Shown: positions 28,623 through 36,622 of the stretch, piece by piece
Numbering within the stretch: position 1 is the stretch's first letter
Layout: each line of letters starts with the position of its first letter
NCBI GenBank assembly: GCA_934646185.1
Contig: CAKUEH010000022.1
Span: 1-40,331, forward strand
Source of the DNA: an uncultured Oscillospiraceae bacterium
Lineage (GTDB): Bacteria > Bacillota > Clostridia > Oscillospirales > Oscillospiraceae
Direction of reading: 5' to 3'
Length of the DNA stretch: 40,331 bases
The notes under the pieces: generated by a model
The model's database searches: none
Told to the model about the DNA's origin: nothing
Seen by the model: only the letters and a program-made list of their open reading frames with translations
Position numbers and translations under genes: made by a program

Positions 28623-29572
28623 GGGGTAATTTCGGCAAATTTATGACCAGACTGTGAATTTTTTGCGCGGTAGGTCAGCCCCTTCGGGTAGAAGAAGCGC
28701 ACGGCCTGCGGCACAAGCTCAATTTTCGCGTCCGTTGTATAGACGGCCTCGCCGTCGACGTTGACGACAGACTCTTTTGCGCACGCAATGCGGAGCGATC
28801 TGCACGGGTAGCGCCGGATGAGATCCGGATGATCCTGATAACGACCTTTTTGATAATCGCCGACGACGGTAGCGACCTGTAACAGATTGACCTTTTCGAC
28901 CACCAGTACGTCCAGAATCCCGTCGTCCGGCTCCGAATCCTGAACCGGATTGAAGCTGCCGCCGTACCACCGGCCGTTGCAGACGCAGATCATGGTCTTC
29001 CGGCCGGAAAGCACTTCGCCGGAGTCCAGCGTGACGGTATACTCCGCTGTCAGTCCGTGCAGCATGTTTGAGAAAATGGACAGGATGTACGCGCCCTTGC
29101 CGCTCACGAGCGGCAGGCGCTTGAAGCGGGCGATATCCGTGCCGACCCGCGCGTCAAAGCCGATGGACAGCACGTTCAGCGCGTAGGAATCGTTGCAGCG
29201 GATGAGATCAAAGCGCGCCTCCTCCGCGTCCAGCAGACGCTCGATGGAGGTAAAGGCGGCGGGATCGTCAAAGATCTTGATCGAGTCGTTGCCGGAGCCG
29301 CCGGGGAAATGCGTCACGGCGGCGTTGTCATAGCCGATAACGCCGTTTACGACCTCGTTGAGCGTCCCGTCGCCGCCGCAGGCGTACAGGCGCACCTCCT
29401 CGCCGGACTGCGCCGCCTGCCGCGCCAGCGCCCGGCATTCGCCGGGCGCGCCGGATACGAGCAGCTCATAGCGCAGCCCGCGCGGGGCGAACGCCGCGTC
29501 GATCATTTTCCGGTATTCCGCCGTCCGGTCGGACTTCCCGGCCGCGGGATTGACGATAAAAATATGCTTCAT
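28619..29572 (-). CDS. Diacylglycerol/lipid kinase family protein (YegS/BmrU-like)
   Basis: 317 residues. DAGK catalytic-domain motifs: IVNPAAGK (6-13), CGGDGTLNEVVNG (about 65-77) and FPGGSGNDSIK, where most members have GTGND. The second half is the beta-sandwich lid domain with DDGILDVLVVEK and VNVDGEA. Soluble bacterial members phosphorylate diacylglycerol or a related lipid; the exact substrate is not decidable. It lies 43 bases after the methyltransferase gene on the same strand. Its stop codon is part of the groES promoter. Confidence 0.9.
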   Translation of the reverse strand: MKHIFIVNPAAGKSDRTAEYRKMIDAAFAPRGLRYELLVSGAPGECRALARQAAQSGEEVRLYACGGDGTLNEVVNGVIGYDNAAVTHFPGGSGNDSIKIFDDPAAFTSIERLLDAEEARFDLIRCNDSYALNVLSIGFDARVGTDIARFKRLPLVSGKGAYILSIFSNMLHGLTAEYTVTLDSGEVLSGRKTMICVCNGRWYGGSFNPVQDSEPDDGILDVLVVEKVNLLQVATVVGDYQKGRYQDHPDLIRRYPCRSLRIACAKESVVNVDGEAVYTTDAKIELVPQAVRFFYPKGLTYRAKNSQSGHKFAEITP

Positions 29573-29615
29573 AACGGAACCTTCTCCTGTTCTGTTCGTC
29601 TATTCATACAAGCGC

Positions 29616-30728
29616 TCAATAGTACATGTACACATTGCACTGCAGCCGCCCGTTGTAGAGCTTGCGCTTCTTGACAGCCGGTCTGCCGTAGTAATGCTCG
29701 AACTCCGGTTCGGAGGAGATGATGTATTTTTTCCAGCCGTCTGCGTATTTGAGGTGCCGGCCGAACGCGCTGTAGAGCCGCTGGGCGCTGCGCTGCTCAA
29801 GCATGCGCTCGCCGTAGGGCGGGTTGCAGACGATGAGGCCCTTGTCCGCGGGCAGGCTCATTTTCGTCGCGTCCGCCTCACGGAATTCGATCAGCCTGCC
29901 GACGCCCGCCTTGCGCGCGTTCTGCTGTGCGATCTCCAGCGAGGCCGGGTCGATATCGGAGCCGAGGATGTGATACTCGCCCCGGTATTCGCGGTCGAGC
30001 GCTTCCGTCCTGGTCTGCAGCCAGACCGTTTCCGGGACACAGGCCCACTTCTGCGCCATGAACGACCGGTTCAGGCCCGGCGCGCGGTTCAGCGCGATCA
30101 TCGCCGCTTCGATGCAGATCGTCCCCGAACCGCAGAACGGATCCCAGAAGAAGTCCCGCCCGCGATAGCGCGCGAGATTGACCATGGCGGCCGCCATCGT
30201 CTCGTGCAGCGGCGCAAGATTGGCCTCGCGGCGATAGCCGCGCTTGTGCAGACTCACGCCGGACGTATCCAGAAACAGCTCCACATGATCCTTCATGATG
30301 GAAAAGCGCAGCTGATACGTTTCGCCCGTCTCCGGCAGCCAGCCGAGGCCGTAATGCTCGCCCAGCCGCGTGACGGCAGCCTTTTTCACAATGGCCTGGC
30401 AGTCCGGAACGGAGTGCAGCTGGCTGTTCAGGCTGTAGCCCTTGACGGGGAACGCGCCGTCCTTCGGGATAAAGCGCTCAAGCGGGACGGCCTTCACGCC
30501 CTGAAACAGGTCTTCAAAGCTGTGCGCGTCGAATTCGGCCAGCAGGATCATCACGCGCTCGCCCATGCGGCAGCAGAGGTTGGCCTTTGCCATAGCGGAG
30601 AAATCGCCCTCAAAAAAAACGCGCCGGTCCTCGACCCGGACGTTCTGCAGCTCCAGCCGTCGCAGCTCGTCGCCGACGAGCCCTTCGAGTCCGAACAGGC
30701 ACGGCACACAAAAAGTCATCGTATCCAT
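29616..30728 (-). CDS. THUMP-domain class I SAM-dependent rRNA methyltransferase (RlmL/YpsC-like)
   Basis: 370 residues. A THUMP RNA-binding domain (about 45-160) is followed by a UPF0020 methyltransferase domain. The SAM motif is FFWDPFCGSGTICIEAAMIA and the catalytic motif IVCNPPYGER, the N-P-P-Y type of N2-guanine methyltransferases. It resembles B. subtilis YpsC and the N-terminal half of E. coli RlmL, which modifies G2445 of 23S rRNA; the target here is inferred. MDTMTFC was taken as start with GGAGAG upstream. It has its own promoter and is followed by the lipid kinase gene. Confidence 0.92.
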   Translation of the reverse strand: MDTMTFCVPCLFGLEGLVGDELRRLELQNVRVEDRRVFFEGDFSAMAKANLCCRMGERVMILLAEFDAHSFEDLFQGVKAVPLERFIPKDGAFPVKGYSLNSQLHSVPDCQAIVKKAAVTRLGEHYGLGWLPETGETYQLRFSIMKDHVELFLDTSGVSLHKRGYRREANLAPLHETMAAAMVNLARYRGRDFFWDPFCGSGTICIEAAMIALNRAPGLNRSFMAQKWACVPETVWLQTRTEALDREYRGEYHILGSDIDPASLEIAQQNARKAGVGRLIEFREADATKMSLPADKGLIVCNPPYGERMLEQRSAQRLYSAFGRHLKYADGWKKYIISSEPEFEHYYGRPAVKKRKLYNGRLQCNVYMYY

Positions 30729-30762
30729 AGTTTTCTCTCCAAGCATTCTATTAGTACCTCTA

Positions 30763-30791
30763 AGTATACGGAATCCCGGCGCAAATAGCAA
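30763..30791 (-). promoter_or_regulatory. Promoter of the methyltransferase-kinase pair
   Basis: Minus strand TTGCTA (30791-30786), 17-base spacer, TATACT (30768-30763), 35 bases before the start. Confidence 0.66.
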
Positions 30792-30846
30792 ACCCTATCT
30801 GTTACGATTTTGTAAAATGTGAGGAAAAACTTTATATTTATTTAAA

Positions 30847-30875
30847 GTGACAAGCGTCCGGAAATACGGTATACT
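30847..30875 (+). promoter_or_regulatory. Promoter of the NfeD-SPFH operon
   Basis: GTGACA (30847-30852), 17-base spacer, TATACT (30870-30875), about 39 bases before the NfeD start. Confidence 0.75.
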
Positions 30876-30913
30876 GGAATCAGAAATCAAAAAGGCAGAA
30901 GGAGGAGGTTCCC

Positions 30914-31366
30914 ATGTCCCAGGCAGTGATCGGATGGCTGATTGCCATCGTCGTCTTTATCGTGGCAGAGGCCGCGACGGTCGCGCTGGTGTCCGTCTGG
31001 TTCATCGGCGGCGCGGTGTGCGCATTGGTTGCGGCAATTCTCGGCGCGGGACTCGGCGTACAGCTGGCGGTATTTCTTGTCGTTTCGGCGGCGCTGCTGG
31101 CGTTCGCGTGCCCGGCGGCTCGAAAAAAGTGGGCAAAAAAGCCGGAGCGTATGAATGCCGACCGCCTCGTCGGCGAAACGGCCATGGTCACGGAGCCCAT
31201 CGACGCCTGCGCCGATACCGGCGCCGTGAAAGTCAGCGGCGTTCTCTGGACGGCGAAATGCACAACGGGCGAGCGCATCGAGGCCGGCCGCCATGTGACC
31301 ATCGAGCGCGTCGAGGGCGCAAAGCTCTATGTTAAGCCCGCAGAATGCCCCTGCGCGAAAGCATAA
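30914..31366 (+). CDS. NfeD-family membrane protein (short form)
   Basis: 150 residues. Two or three membrane segments fill residues 5-68 (IGWLIAIVVFIVAEAATVAL and VQLAVFLVVSAALLAFA), followed by a cytoplasmic OB-fold domain (about 80-145) with LVGETAMVTEPID, GAVKVSGVLWTAKC and VTIERVEGAKLYVKP. Short NfeD proteins pair with stomatin/SPFH proteins, as here with the next gene 50 bases downstream. No ClpP-like protease domain is present, unlike long NfeD. AGGAGG precedes the ATG. Confidence 0.92.
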   Translation: MSQAVIGWLIAIVVFIVAEAATVALVSVWFIGGAVCALVAAILGAGLGVQLAVFLVVSAALLAFACPAARKKWAKKPERMNADRLVGETAMVTEPIDACADTGAVKVSGVLWTAKCTTGERIEAGRHVTIERVEGAKLYVKPAECPCAKA

Positions 31367-31416
31367 GCATCATAAACAACCGAAAGAACTGAAAAACCGA
31401 AGGAGGAACAAGGTTT

Positions 31417-32343
31417 ATGGAATGGATCCCCATTGTTGTGGTCGCCGTTCTGGCGCTCATCATCGTCGTCAGCAACATTCATATCGTCCAGCAGTCCCGC
31501 GCCTACGTCATCGAGCGCCTCGGCGCGTTCAGCAAGGTCTGGCAGGTCGGCATGCACGTCAAGGTCCCGTTCATTGAGCGCGTGGCCAAGAAGGTCAGCC
31601 TGAAAGAGCAGGTGCTCGACTATCCGCCGCAGCCCGTCATCACCAAGGATAACGTCACCATGCAGATCGACACCGTCGTCTATTACCAGATCACCGACCC
31701 GAAGCTCTACACCTACGGCGTCGAGCGGCCCATGATGGCCATGGAGACGCTCACGGCCACGACGCTCCGAAACATCATCGGCGATCTCGAGCTCGACCAG
31801 ACGCTCACGTCCCGCGACGTCATCAACACCAAGATGCGCGCCATTCTCGACGAGGCCACCGACCCCTGGGGCATCAAGGTCAACCGCGTGGAGCTCAAAA
31901 ACATTCTCCCGCCGCAGGACATTCAGAACTCCATGGAAAAGCAGATGAAGGCCGAGCGCGACCGCCGGCAGGCAATCTTGCAGGCAGAAGGCACAAAGCG
32001 CAGCCAGATCCTCGTCGCCGAGGGCGAAAAGGAAGCCGCGATCCTGAAGGCGGACGCCGAAAAGCAGGCCGCCATCCTGAAGGCCGAGGCCGAAAAGCAG
32101 GCTGCCATCCTCAAGGCTGACGGCGAAGCGCAGGCCATCATGGCCGTGCAGAAGGCCATGGCCGATTCTCTGGCGCTGCTGAACGAAAAGGCCCCCAACG
32201 ATCAGGTCCTCAAGCTCAAGGCACTCGAGGCCATGCAGAAGGTCGCGGACGGCAAGGCCACGAAGATCATCATCCCGTCCGAGCTGCAGGGCTTCGCGGG
32301 TCTGGCCTCCGGCATTGCCGAGACGGTAAAGGAGACGAAGTAA
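31417..32343 (+). CDS. SPFH/stomatin-family membrane protein (QmcA-like)
   Basis: 308 residues. An N-terminal membrane segment (about 4-22) is followed by the SPFH domain (about 23-180) with QSRAYVIERLGAFSKVWQVG, DYPPQPVITKDNVTMQID and WGIKVNRVELKNI, then a helical coiled coil. Four 11-residue repeats EGEKEAAILKA, DAEKQAAILKA, EAEKQAAILKA and DGEAQAI lie at codons from 32020, and the DNA also shows the 33-base periodicity. The conserved end IIIPSELQGFAGLASG follows. The family forms membrane oligomers. It is cotranscribed with NfeD and a small protein. AAGGAGGAA precedes the ATG. Confidence 0.95.
   Translation: MEWIPIVVVAVLALIIVVSNIHIVQQSRAYVIERLGAFSKVWQVGMHVKVPFIERVAKKVSLKEQVLDYPPQPVITKDNVTMQIDTVVYYQITDPKLYTYGVERPMMAMETLTATTLRNIIGDLELDQTLTSRDVINTKMRAILDEATDPWGIKVNRVELKNILPPQDIQNSMEKQMKAERDRRQAILQAEGTKRSQILVAEGEKEAAILKADAEKQAAILKAEAEKQAAILKADGEAQAIMAVQKAMADSLALLNEKAPNDQVLKLKALEAMQKVADGKATKIIIPSELQGFAGLASGIAETVKETK
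32020..32142 (+). repeat. 33-base tandem repeat inside the SPFH gene
   Basis: Units begin at 32020, 32053, 32086 and 32119 (last partial), coding xxEKxAAILKA. The second and third units are nearly identical at DNA level, which suggests recent duplication. Confidence 0.85.
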
Positions 32344-32344
32344 C

Positions 32345-32542
32345 ATGACGAGGAAGGACGACCGCTTCATCAAGGTGCTGGACGAGGGCAGCGCCTTCAG
32401 CTGGCAGCGCACAGTCTTTGTCGACCGGCAGACCGGCGTCAACTATCTCTACATCGCCTCCGGCTACGGCGGCGGTCTGACCCCCCTGCTCGGCGCCGAC
32501 GGCAAGCCCGTCGTGACGAGAATTCCCGCAGAAGAAGAATAA
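32345..32542 (+). CDS. Small DUF6440-like protein
   Basis: 65 residues, starting one base after the SPFH stop, with AAGGAG inside the end of that gene. TRKDDRFIKVLDE, FVDRQTGVNYLYIASGYGGGLTPLLGADGKP and VVTRIP are the pattern I associate with DUF6440; the function of that family is unknown to me. No membrane segment. Tight coupling to NfeD and SPFH suggests a shared membrane-associated role. Confidence 0.83.
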   Translation: MTRKDDRFIKVLDEGSAFSWQRTVFVDRQTGVNYLYIASGYGGGLTPLLGADGKPVVTRIPAEEE

Positions 32543-32558
32543 CGCCGAAAATTCAAAA

Positions 32559-32600
32559 CCTCCCCTTGCCATGCCCGCATGGTAAGGGGAGGCGGCATTT
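32559..32600 (+). terminator. Terminator after the NfeD-SPFH operon
   Basis: CCTCCCCTTGCCATG (32559-32573) pairs with CATGGTAAGGGGAGG (32578-32592) with one G-T pair; CGGCATTTT follows. The stem resembles the GCTCCCCTT repeat family. Confidence 0.74.
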
Positions 32601-32661
32601 TCGGAGAAAATGGCGGAGGGGACCGGTTGCAGAGCTCAGAGTGCCCCGAAATTGTGACGTT

Positions 32662-32719
32662 CGAATCCCTTCAGTCAGCTTCGCTGACAGCTTCCCTTGG
32701 GCCCAAGGGAAGCCTTTCT
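32662..32719 (-). repeat. AAAGGCTTCCCTTGGG repeat, copy 2 (inverted)
   Basis: Read on the minus strand: AAAGGCTTCCCTTGGGCCC, AAGGGAAGCTGTCAGCGAAG, CTGACTGAAGGGATTCG. Homologous to 26349-26402. It ends 3 bases from the stop of the radical SAM gene and may act as its terminator. Confidence 0.78.
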
Positions 32720-32722
32720 CTG

Positions 32723-33574
32723 TCACCGGGCACCAAAGCGCTCCGCGTAGCCGCAGCGGCGGCAGAGGGGCGCGGCGCGTTCGCCCCGTTCAAAGCCCTC
32801 GCGCATCGCGCGGGCCAGCGGCGCGGCAAGCATGTCGGCAAGGTCCTGCCGGAATAGATTCCCCAGCGCAAGCGCGCCTTCGTGGTCGAGGCAGCACGGC
32901 ACGACCGTGCCGTCGGACAGCACCGCGATCTGGTCGCGAAGCGCGCGGCAGCGGCCTGTTCTCCCCCGCTCTTCCGCCCGTTCGTCCGGCCAGTCAAAGC
33001 GCTCGCCGAAGCTGACGAACACGCTGTCCTCCAGCCGCCAGCCCCACGTGTTTTTCTGCCAATCGTCGGGGAAGGCCGCGTGCAGCTGCGCCAGAATTTC
33101 CGCGTTCCGGTCATTCAGGCCCTTTGTCTGCGCGCCGTCGAGATTCCAGAGACGGAAGTCCGTCAGAACGCCCGCTCCCTTTGCCGCGCGGGCAAAGTCC
33201 GTGCAGCCTGTCAGATACGCGGAGAAGTCCCCCGCCTCGTTCGCCTCGAAGCTGTGCAGGCTGACGGAGACCTTGCGCAGCGCGGGCGCACGGAGCAGCG
33301 CCTCCTGTTTTTTGGGCAGCAGCGTCCCGTTCGTCGTGAGCGTCGCGCGAAAGCCGAGCGCCCGGCAGATCTCCAGCAGCTCCGGCAGCTGCGGATGCAG
33401 CAGCGGCTCGCCCATCACGTGCAGATACAGATATTCCCCATAGGGCCGGAGCTTCGCGGCCAGCGTGCGGAAGTCCTCCGGCGATAAAAACGCGGCGGGC
33501 CGCTTCGTGCCGGGACAGAAGCTGCACGAAAGATTGCAGCAGGTCGTGATCTCGAGATACATCCTTGAAAACAT
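32723..33574 (-). CDS. Radical SAM/SPASM-domain protein
   Basis: 283 residues. The cluster-binding motif CNLSCSFC (C13, C17, C20) starts the radical SAM barrel; YLYLHVMGEPLLHPQL is the usual GEP segment. The C-terminal SPASM-like region holds CRALRDQIAVLSDGTVVPCC and later PLCRRCGYAERF, enough cysteines for at least one auxiliary [4Fe-4S] cluster. Such proteins modify peptides or enzymes, but no precursor peptide or target gene is visible next to it. The ATG is preceded by AAAGGCGG. It probably forms its own transcript between two unrelated genes. Confidence 0.88.
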   Translation of the reverse strand: MFSRMYLEITTCCNLSCSFCPGTKRPAAFLSPEDFRTLAAKLRPYGEYLYLHVMGEPLLHPQLPELLEICRALGFRATLTTNGTLLPKKQEALLRAPALRKVSVSLHSFEANEAGDFSAYLTGCTDFARAAKGAGVLTDFRLWNLDGAQTKGLNDRNAEILAQLHAAFPDDWQKNTWGWRLEDSVFVSFGERFDWPDERAEERGRTGRCRALRDQIAVLSDGTVVPCCLDHEGALALGNLFRQDLADMLAAPLARAMREGFERGERAAPLCRRCGYAERFGAR

Positions 33575-33639
33575 AGGGAAAACCGCCTTTTACGTTCTGA
33601 TCTGCAGGTCGTTTGTGCCGGAAGCGAACAGCCGCGGGC

Positions 33640-34920
33640 TCAGCCGGCCATCCGCACGAGGATGGCCGCGATCTGCGCGCGGGTGAGACTGCTCTTCGGC
33701 AGGAAGCGGCCGCGCACATCGCCCTGCACGAGTCCGAGGCCCGCGCACATCGCCACGCCGCCGGCAGCCCAGCCGGAGATTCTCGCGGCGTCCGCAAAGT
33801 CCAGACTTCCCTGCGCCGTCACGCCGGAGCGGACAAAATACCGCGCCAGCATCACGGCCATCTGCTCCCGCGTGAGGGTCTTTTCAGGCCGGAAGGTCCC
33901 GTCGTCATAGCCTGCAACGACTCCGCTGTCCACCGCCCAGGCCAGATACGGCGCATCCGCCGCCGCTTGGTCGATATCTGAGAAGCATGCCGCGCCGTCT
34001 GTCGGGTACAGCGTGTGGATGCCCGCGAAGCGGGCCAGATCGGCGGCAAATTCCGCCCGCGTAACAAACGCGTTGGGCTTCCACTCGCCCGCGTCCGTCA
34101 GCGTCATCCAGCCGTAATCCAGACAGGTCTTCATGGCGGCGTAGCCCCAGTGCGTTTCGATCCGGCTCTCGTCGAACGCCTGCGCGCCGACGGCGTCGGC
34201 AGGGAGATTGATGCCGTTGTTCTTCGCCGAATAATAGACCGTCGCCGCCTCGGGTGTCACGCCGCGCCGCAGCAGCAGATCCTTGACCGTGACGAATTCA
34301 TAGCCCTCGGCCAGCAGATCGTCGATCGCGGCCAGCGCGCCGTCGACGCTGGTCTTGTAGATATCGTGAACCAGAATGATCGCGCCGTCAAAGACGCCGG
34401 ATTCGATGTTGCTGCGGACCGTCTCCGCATTGCGGTATTTCCAGTCCTCCGGGTCGACCGACCAGTAGATCAGCGGCGCGGTCACGACGGACCGGACCGT
34501 CTTGTTCGCGTTGCCATAGGGCGCGCGGATATAGGCGTTCTCGTCGCCGCCCGCGGCGGTGATGAGCGTCTGCACGGCGCTGATCTCATATTCGACCGTC
34601 TGCGCGGAGCAGGTGTTGAGGTTTTTGTGGTTGTACGTATGGTTCGCGAGTTGGTGGCCCTCGTTTACGATGCGCTTCAGCGTCTCCGGCCAGCCGGAGG
34701 CGTTGACGCCGTTGACAAAGAACGTGGCGTGTACGCCGCGCTCGGCAAGCCCGTCCAGCAGCGCGCCGGTATTGTTGCCCGGCCCATCGTCAAACGTGAT
34801 GGCCAGCAGCTTCGCGCCGCAGTCCTGCGTCCCGGCTGCCCGCGCGGGAAGCCCCAGCGCCAGCAGCACGCACAGCGCCAACATTGCGGATAAAAGTCGT
34901 GTTCGTGTTGTTTTTTTCAT
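33640..34920 (-). CDS. Polysaccharide deacetylase with three SLH domains
   Basis: 426 residues. A signal peptide (1-28, cut near ARA-AG) is followed by a NodB deacetylase domain (about 36-225): TFDDGPG with D44/D45, metal ligands H94 and H98 in HTYNHKN, IRAPYGN, DPEDWKYR and ILVHD. All catalytic residues are present, so it should remove N-acetyl groups, probably from peptidoglycan. Three SLH repeats (about 240-426, with TRAEFAADLARFAG, TREQMAVMLARYF and TRAQIAAILVRMAG) anchor it to cell-wall polymer. AAAGGAG precedes the ATG. Single gene with its own promoter. Confidence 0.95.
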   Translation of the reverse strand: MKKTTRTRLLSAMLALCVLLALGLPARAAGTQDCGAKLLAITFDDGPGNNTGALLDGLAERGVHATFFVNGVNASGWPETLKRIVNEGHQLANHTYNHKNLNTCSAQTVEYEISAVQTLITAAGGDENAYIRAPYGNANKTVRSVVTAPLIYWSVDPEDWKYRNAETVRSNIESGVFDGAIILVHDIYKTSVDGALAAIDDLLAEGYEFVTVKDLLLRRGVTPEAATVYYSAKNNGINLPADAVGAQAFDESRIETHWGYAAMKTCLDYGWMTLTDAGEWKPNAFVTRAEFAADLARFAGIHTLYPTDGAACFSDIDQAAADAPYLAWAVDSGVVAGYDDGTFRPEKTLTREQMAVMLARYFVRSGVTAQGSLDFADAARISGWAAGGVAMCAGLGLVQGDVRGRFLPKSSLTRAQIAAILVRMAG

Positions 34921-34940
34921 AAGGCGCTCCTTTCCCTGCC

Positions 34941-34968
34941 ATCATACCAGATTCGACAGATTTTGCAA
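34941..34968 (-). promoter_or_regulatory. Promoter of the deacetylase gene
   Basis: Minus strand TTGCAA (34968-34963), 16-base spacer, TATGAT (34946-34941) with TGG before it (extended -10). Confidence 0.7.
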
Positions 34969-34990
34969 GAGAAAAGCGCACAGCAGCAGC

Positions 34991-35020
34991 AAAGGCCCGC
35001 CCGGATGCTCCGGGCGGACC
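34991..35020 (-). terminator. Terminator hairpin after cdd
   Basis: Minus strand GGTCCGCCCGGA pairs with TCCGGGCGGGCC (one mismatch) around GCA, then TTTG. It ends the nucleoside salvage run. Confidence 0.68.
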
Positions 35021-35025
35021 TGCGC

Positions 35026-35436
35026 TTATTTCATATACTTATCGGCGGTGAAGCCATACGGCAGCATCGCGCCGAGAGACTCCGCGACGTAGGTGCCGTC
35101 GCTGCGGCCCATGTAGATCATAAAGCCGGGCTCACAGAATTCCTGCATGACCTGCCGGCAGACGCCGCAGGGCGGGAAAATATCGGCGGCGACGCCGTCC
35201 TTTCCGCCGACGACGGCGATAGCGGCAAACTCCCGCTCGCCCTCGGAGACGGCCTTGAAGATCGCGGTGCGCTCGGCGCAGTTGCTCGGGCCGTAGGCCG
35301 CGTTTTCAATGTTGCAGCCGAGATAGACCTTTCCGCTCTTTGTCAGCAGCGCCGCGCCGACCGTAAAGCCGGAATACGGCACATAGGCAAATTTCATCGC
35401 GGCAAGCGCCTGCCGGACAAGCTGTTCCGGTGTCAT
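35026..35436 (-). CDS. cdd: Cytidine deaminase
   Basis: 136 residues, the homotetrameric small type. Zinc ligands C53 (in NCAERTA, with catalytic E55), C90 and C93 (PPCGVCRQ). Substrate-binding CNIENAAYGPS is standard. It deaminates cytidine and deoxycytidine to the uridine forms. MTPEQLV was taken as start with AAGGAG upstream. Last gene of the run tdk-deoC-deoD-deoB-cdd, 22 bases after deoB. Confidence 0.96.
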   Translation of the reverse strand: MTPEQLVRQALAAMKFAYVPYSGFTVGAALLTKSGKVYLGCNIENAAYGPSNCAERTAIFKAVSEGEREFAAIAVVGGKDGVAADIFPPCGVCRQVMQEFCEPGFMIYMGRSDGTYVAESLGAMLPYGFTADKYMK

Positions 35437-35458
35437 GGACGTTCTCCTTTCGTTCCTC

Positions 35459-36619
35459 TTAAACCAGCTCCGCAGCAAAGCTCCTCCCCGGCGTCTGGTA
35501 CAGGACGCCAAGCAGCTCCGTCACAGTCGCGGCAATGTCGCAGAAGCCTGCGCGCGTGCCGAGGTTGACGGGCCTGATTTTTCTGCCGAGCGCGATCATG
35601 GGGATATACTCGCGCGTGTGGTCGGTATGCTTTAGGTAGCCGGGGTCGCAGCCGTGGTCGGCGGTAATGATGACGCAGTCGTCGTCTCCGAGCTTCGCGA
35701 GCAGCTCCGGCAGCCACGTATCGAATTCATGCAGCGCCTGCGCGTAGCCGTCCGGGTTTCTGCGATGGCCGTAGAGCATATCGAAATCAACGAGATTCAC
35801 GAAGCACAGGCCGTTGAAGTCCCGGTCCGCGATCGCGAGCGTCTTTGCAAGGCCGTCGGTATTGCCGGAGGTATAGGTAAACTCTGTCATGCCGCGTCCG
35901 GCGAAAATATCGTGGATCTTGCCGACGGCGATCATGTCCTGCCCTGCTTCGACGATGGCGTCGAGCATGGTCTTTGCGGGCGGCTCAAGCGAAAAATCGT
36001 GGCGGCGGGATGTGCGCGTATACGGCCATTCGCCCTCGAACGGCCGGGCGATGACGCGGCCCACACCGTATTTGCCGGTCAGCAGCTTCCGCGCGATGCG
36101 GCAGTATTCATAAAGCTGCTCGGGCGGCACGACGGACTCGTGCGCCGCGATCTGGAACACGGAATCCGCCGACGTATAGACGATCAGATCCCCGGTCTTT
36201 ACATGCTCCCGGCCGTAATCCTTGATGACCTCGGTGCCGGAATACGGCAGATTGCACAGCACGCCCCGGCCCGTCTGCTCGGAAAACGGCTTCAGGATCT
36301 CCTCGGGGAAGCCGTGCGGGAACGTCGGCAGCGGCTGCGGCGAGACGAGGCCCGCGATCTCCCAATGGCCGATGGTCGTATCCTTGCCGCGCGAAAGCTC
36401 CTGCAATCTTGCAAGCGCGGCCTGCGGCTGATCCGTCTTCGGCAGATAGTCGATCCCGTCCAGATCGCCGAGGCCCATGGAGATGAGGTTCGGCATGTCG
36501 AATTTCGGAGAGCGGCTGCACGTGCGCAGCGTATCGGCCCCGACGTCGCCGAAATCCGCAGCGTCGGGCTCATAGCCCACGCCGCAGGAGTCAAGAACGA
36601 TCAGAAATACTCGTTTCAT
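35459..36619 (-). CDS. deoB: Phosphopentomutase
   Basis: 386 residues, full length. Alkaline-phosphatase-fold metal motifs: VFLIVLDSCGVGYEPDA at the N-terminus, GKDTTIGHWEIAG with the phospho-acceptor Thr, and ITADHGCDPGYLKHTDHTRE near the end. It interconverts (deoxy)ribose-1-phosphate and (deoxy)ribose-5-phosphate. It lies 3 bases after the deoD stop, so the two are coupled and connect phosphorolysis to DeoC. Confidence 0.97.
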   Translation of the reverse strand: MKRVFLIVLDSCGVGYEPDAADFGDVGADTLRTCSRSPKFDMPNLISMGLGDLDGIDYLPKTDQPQAALARLQELSRGKDTTIGHWEIAGLVSPQPLPTFPHGFPEEILKPFSEQTGRGVLCNLPYSGTEVIKDYGREHVKTGDLIVYTSADSVFQIAAHESVVPPEQLYEYCRIARKLLTGKYGVGRVIARPFEGEWPYTRTSRRHDFSLEPPAKTMLDAIVEAGQDMIAVGKIHDIFAGRGMTEFTYTSGNTDGLAKTLAIADRDFNGLCFVNLVDFDMLYGHRRNPDGYAQALHEFDTWLPELLAKLGDDDCVIITADHGCDPGYLKHTDHTREYIPMIALGRKIRPVNLGTRAGFCDIAATVTELLGVLYQTPGRSFAAELV

Positions 36620-36622
36620 CGC

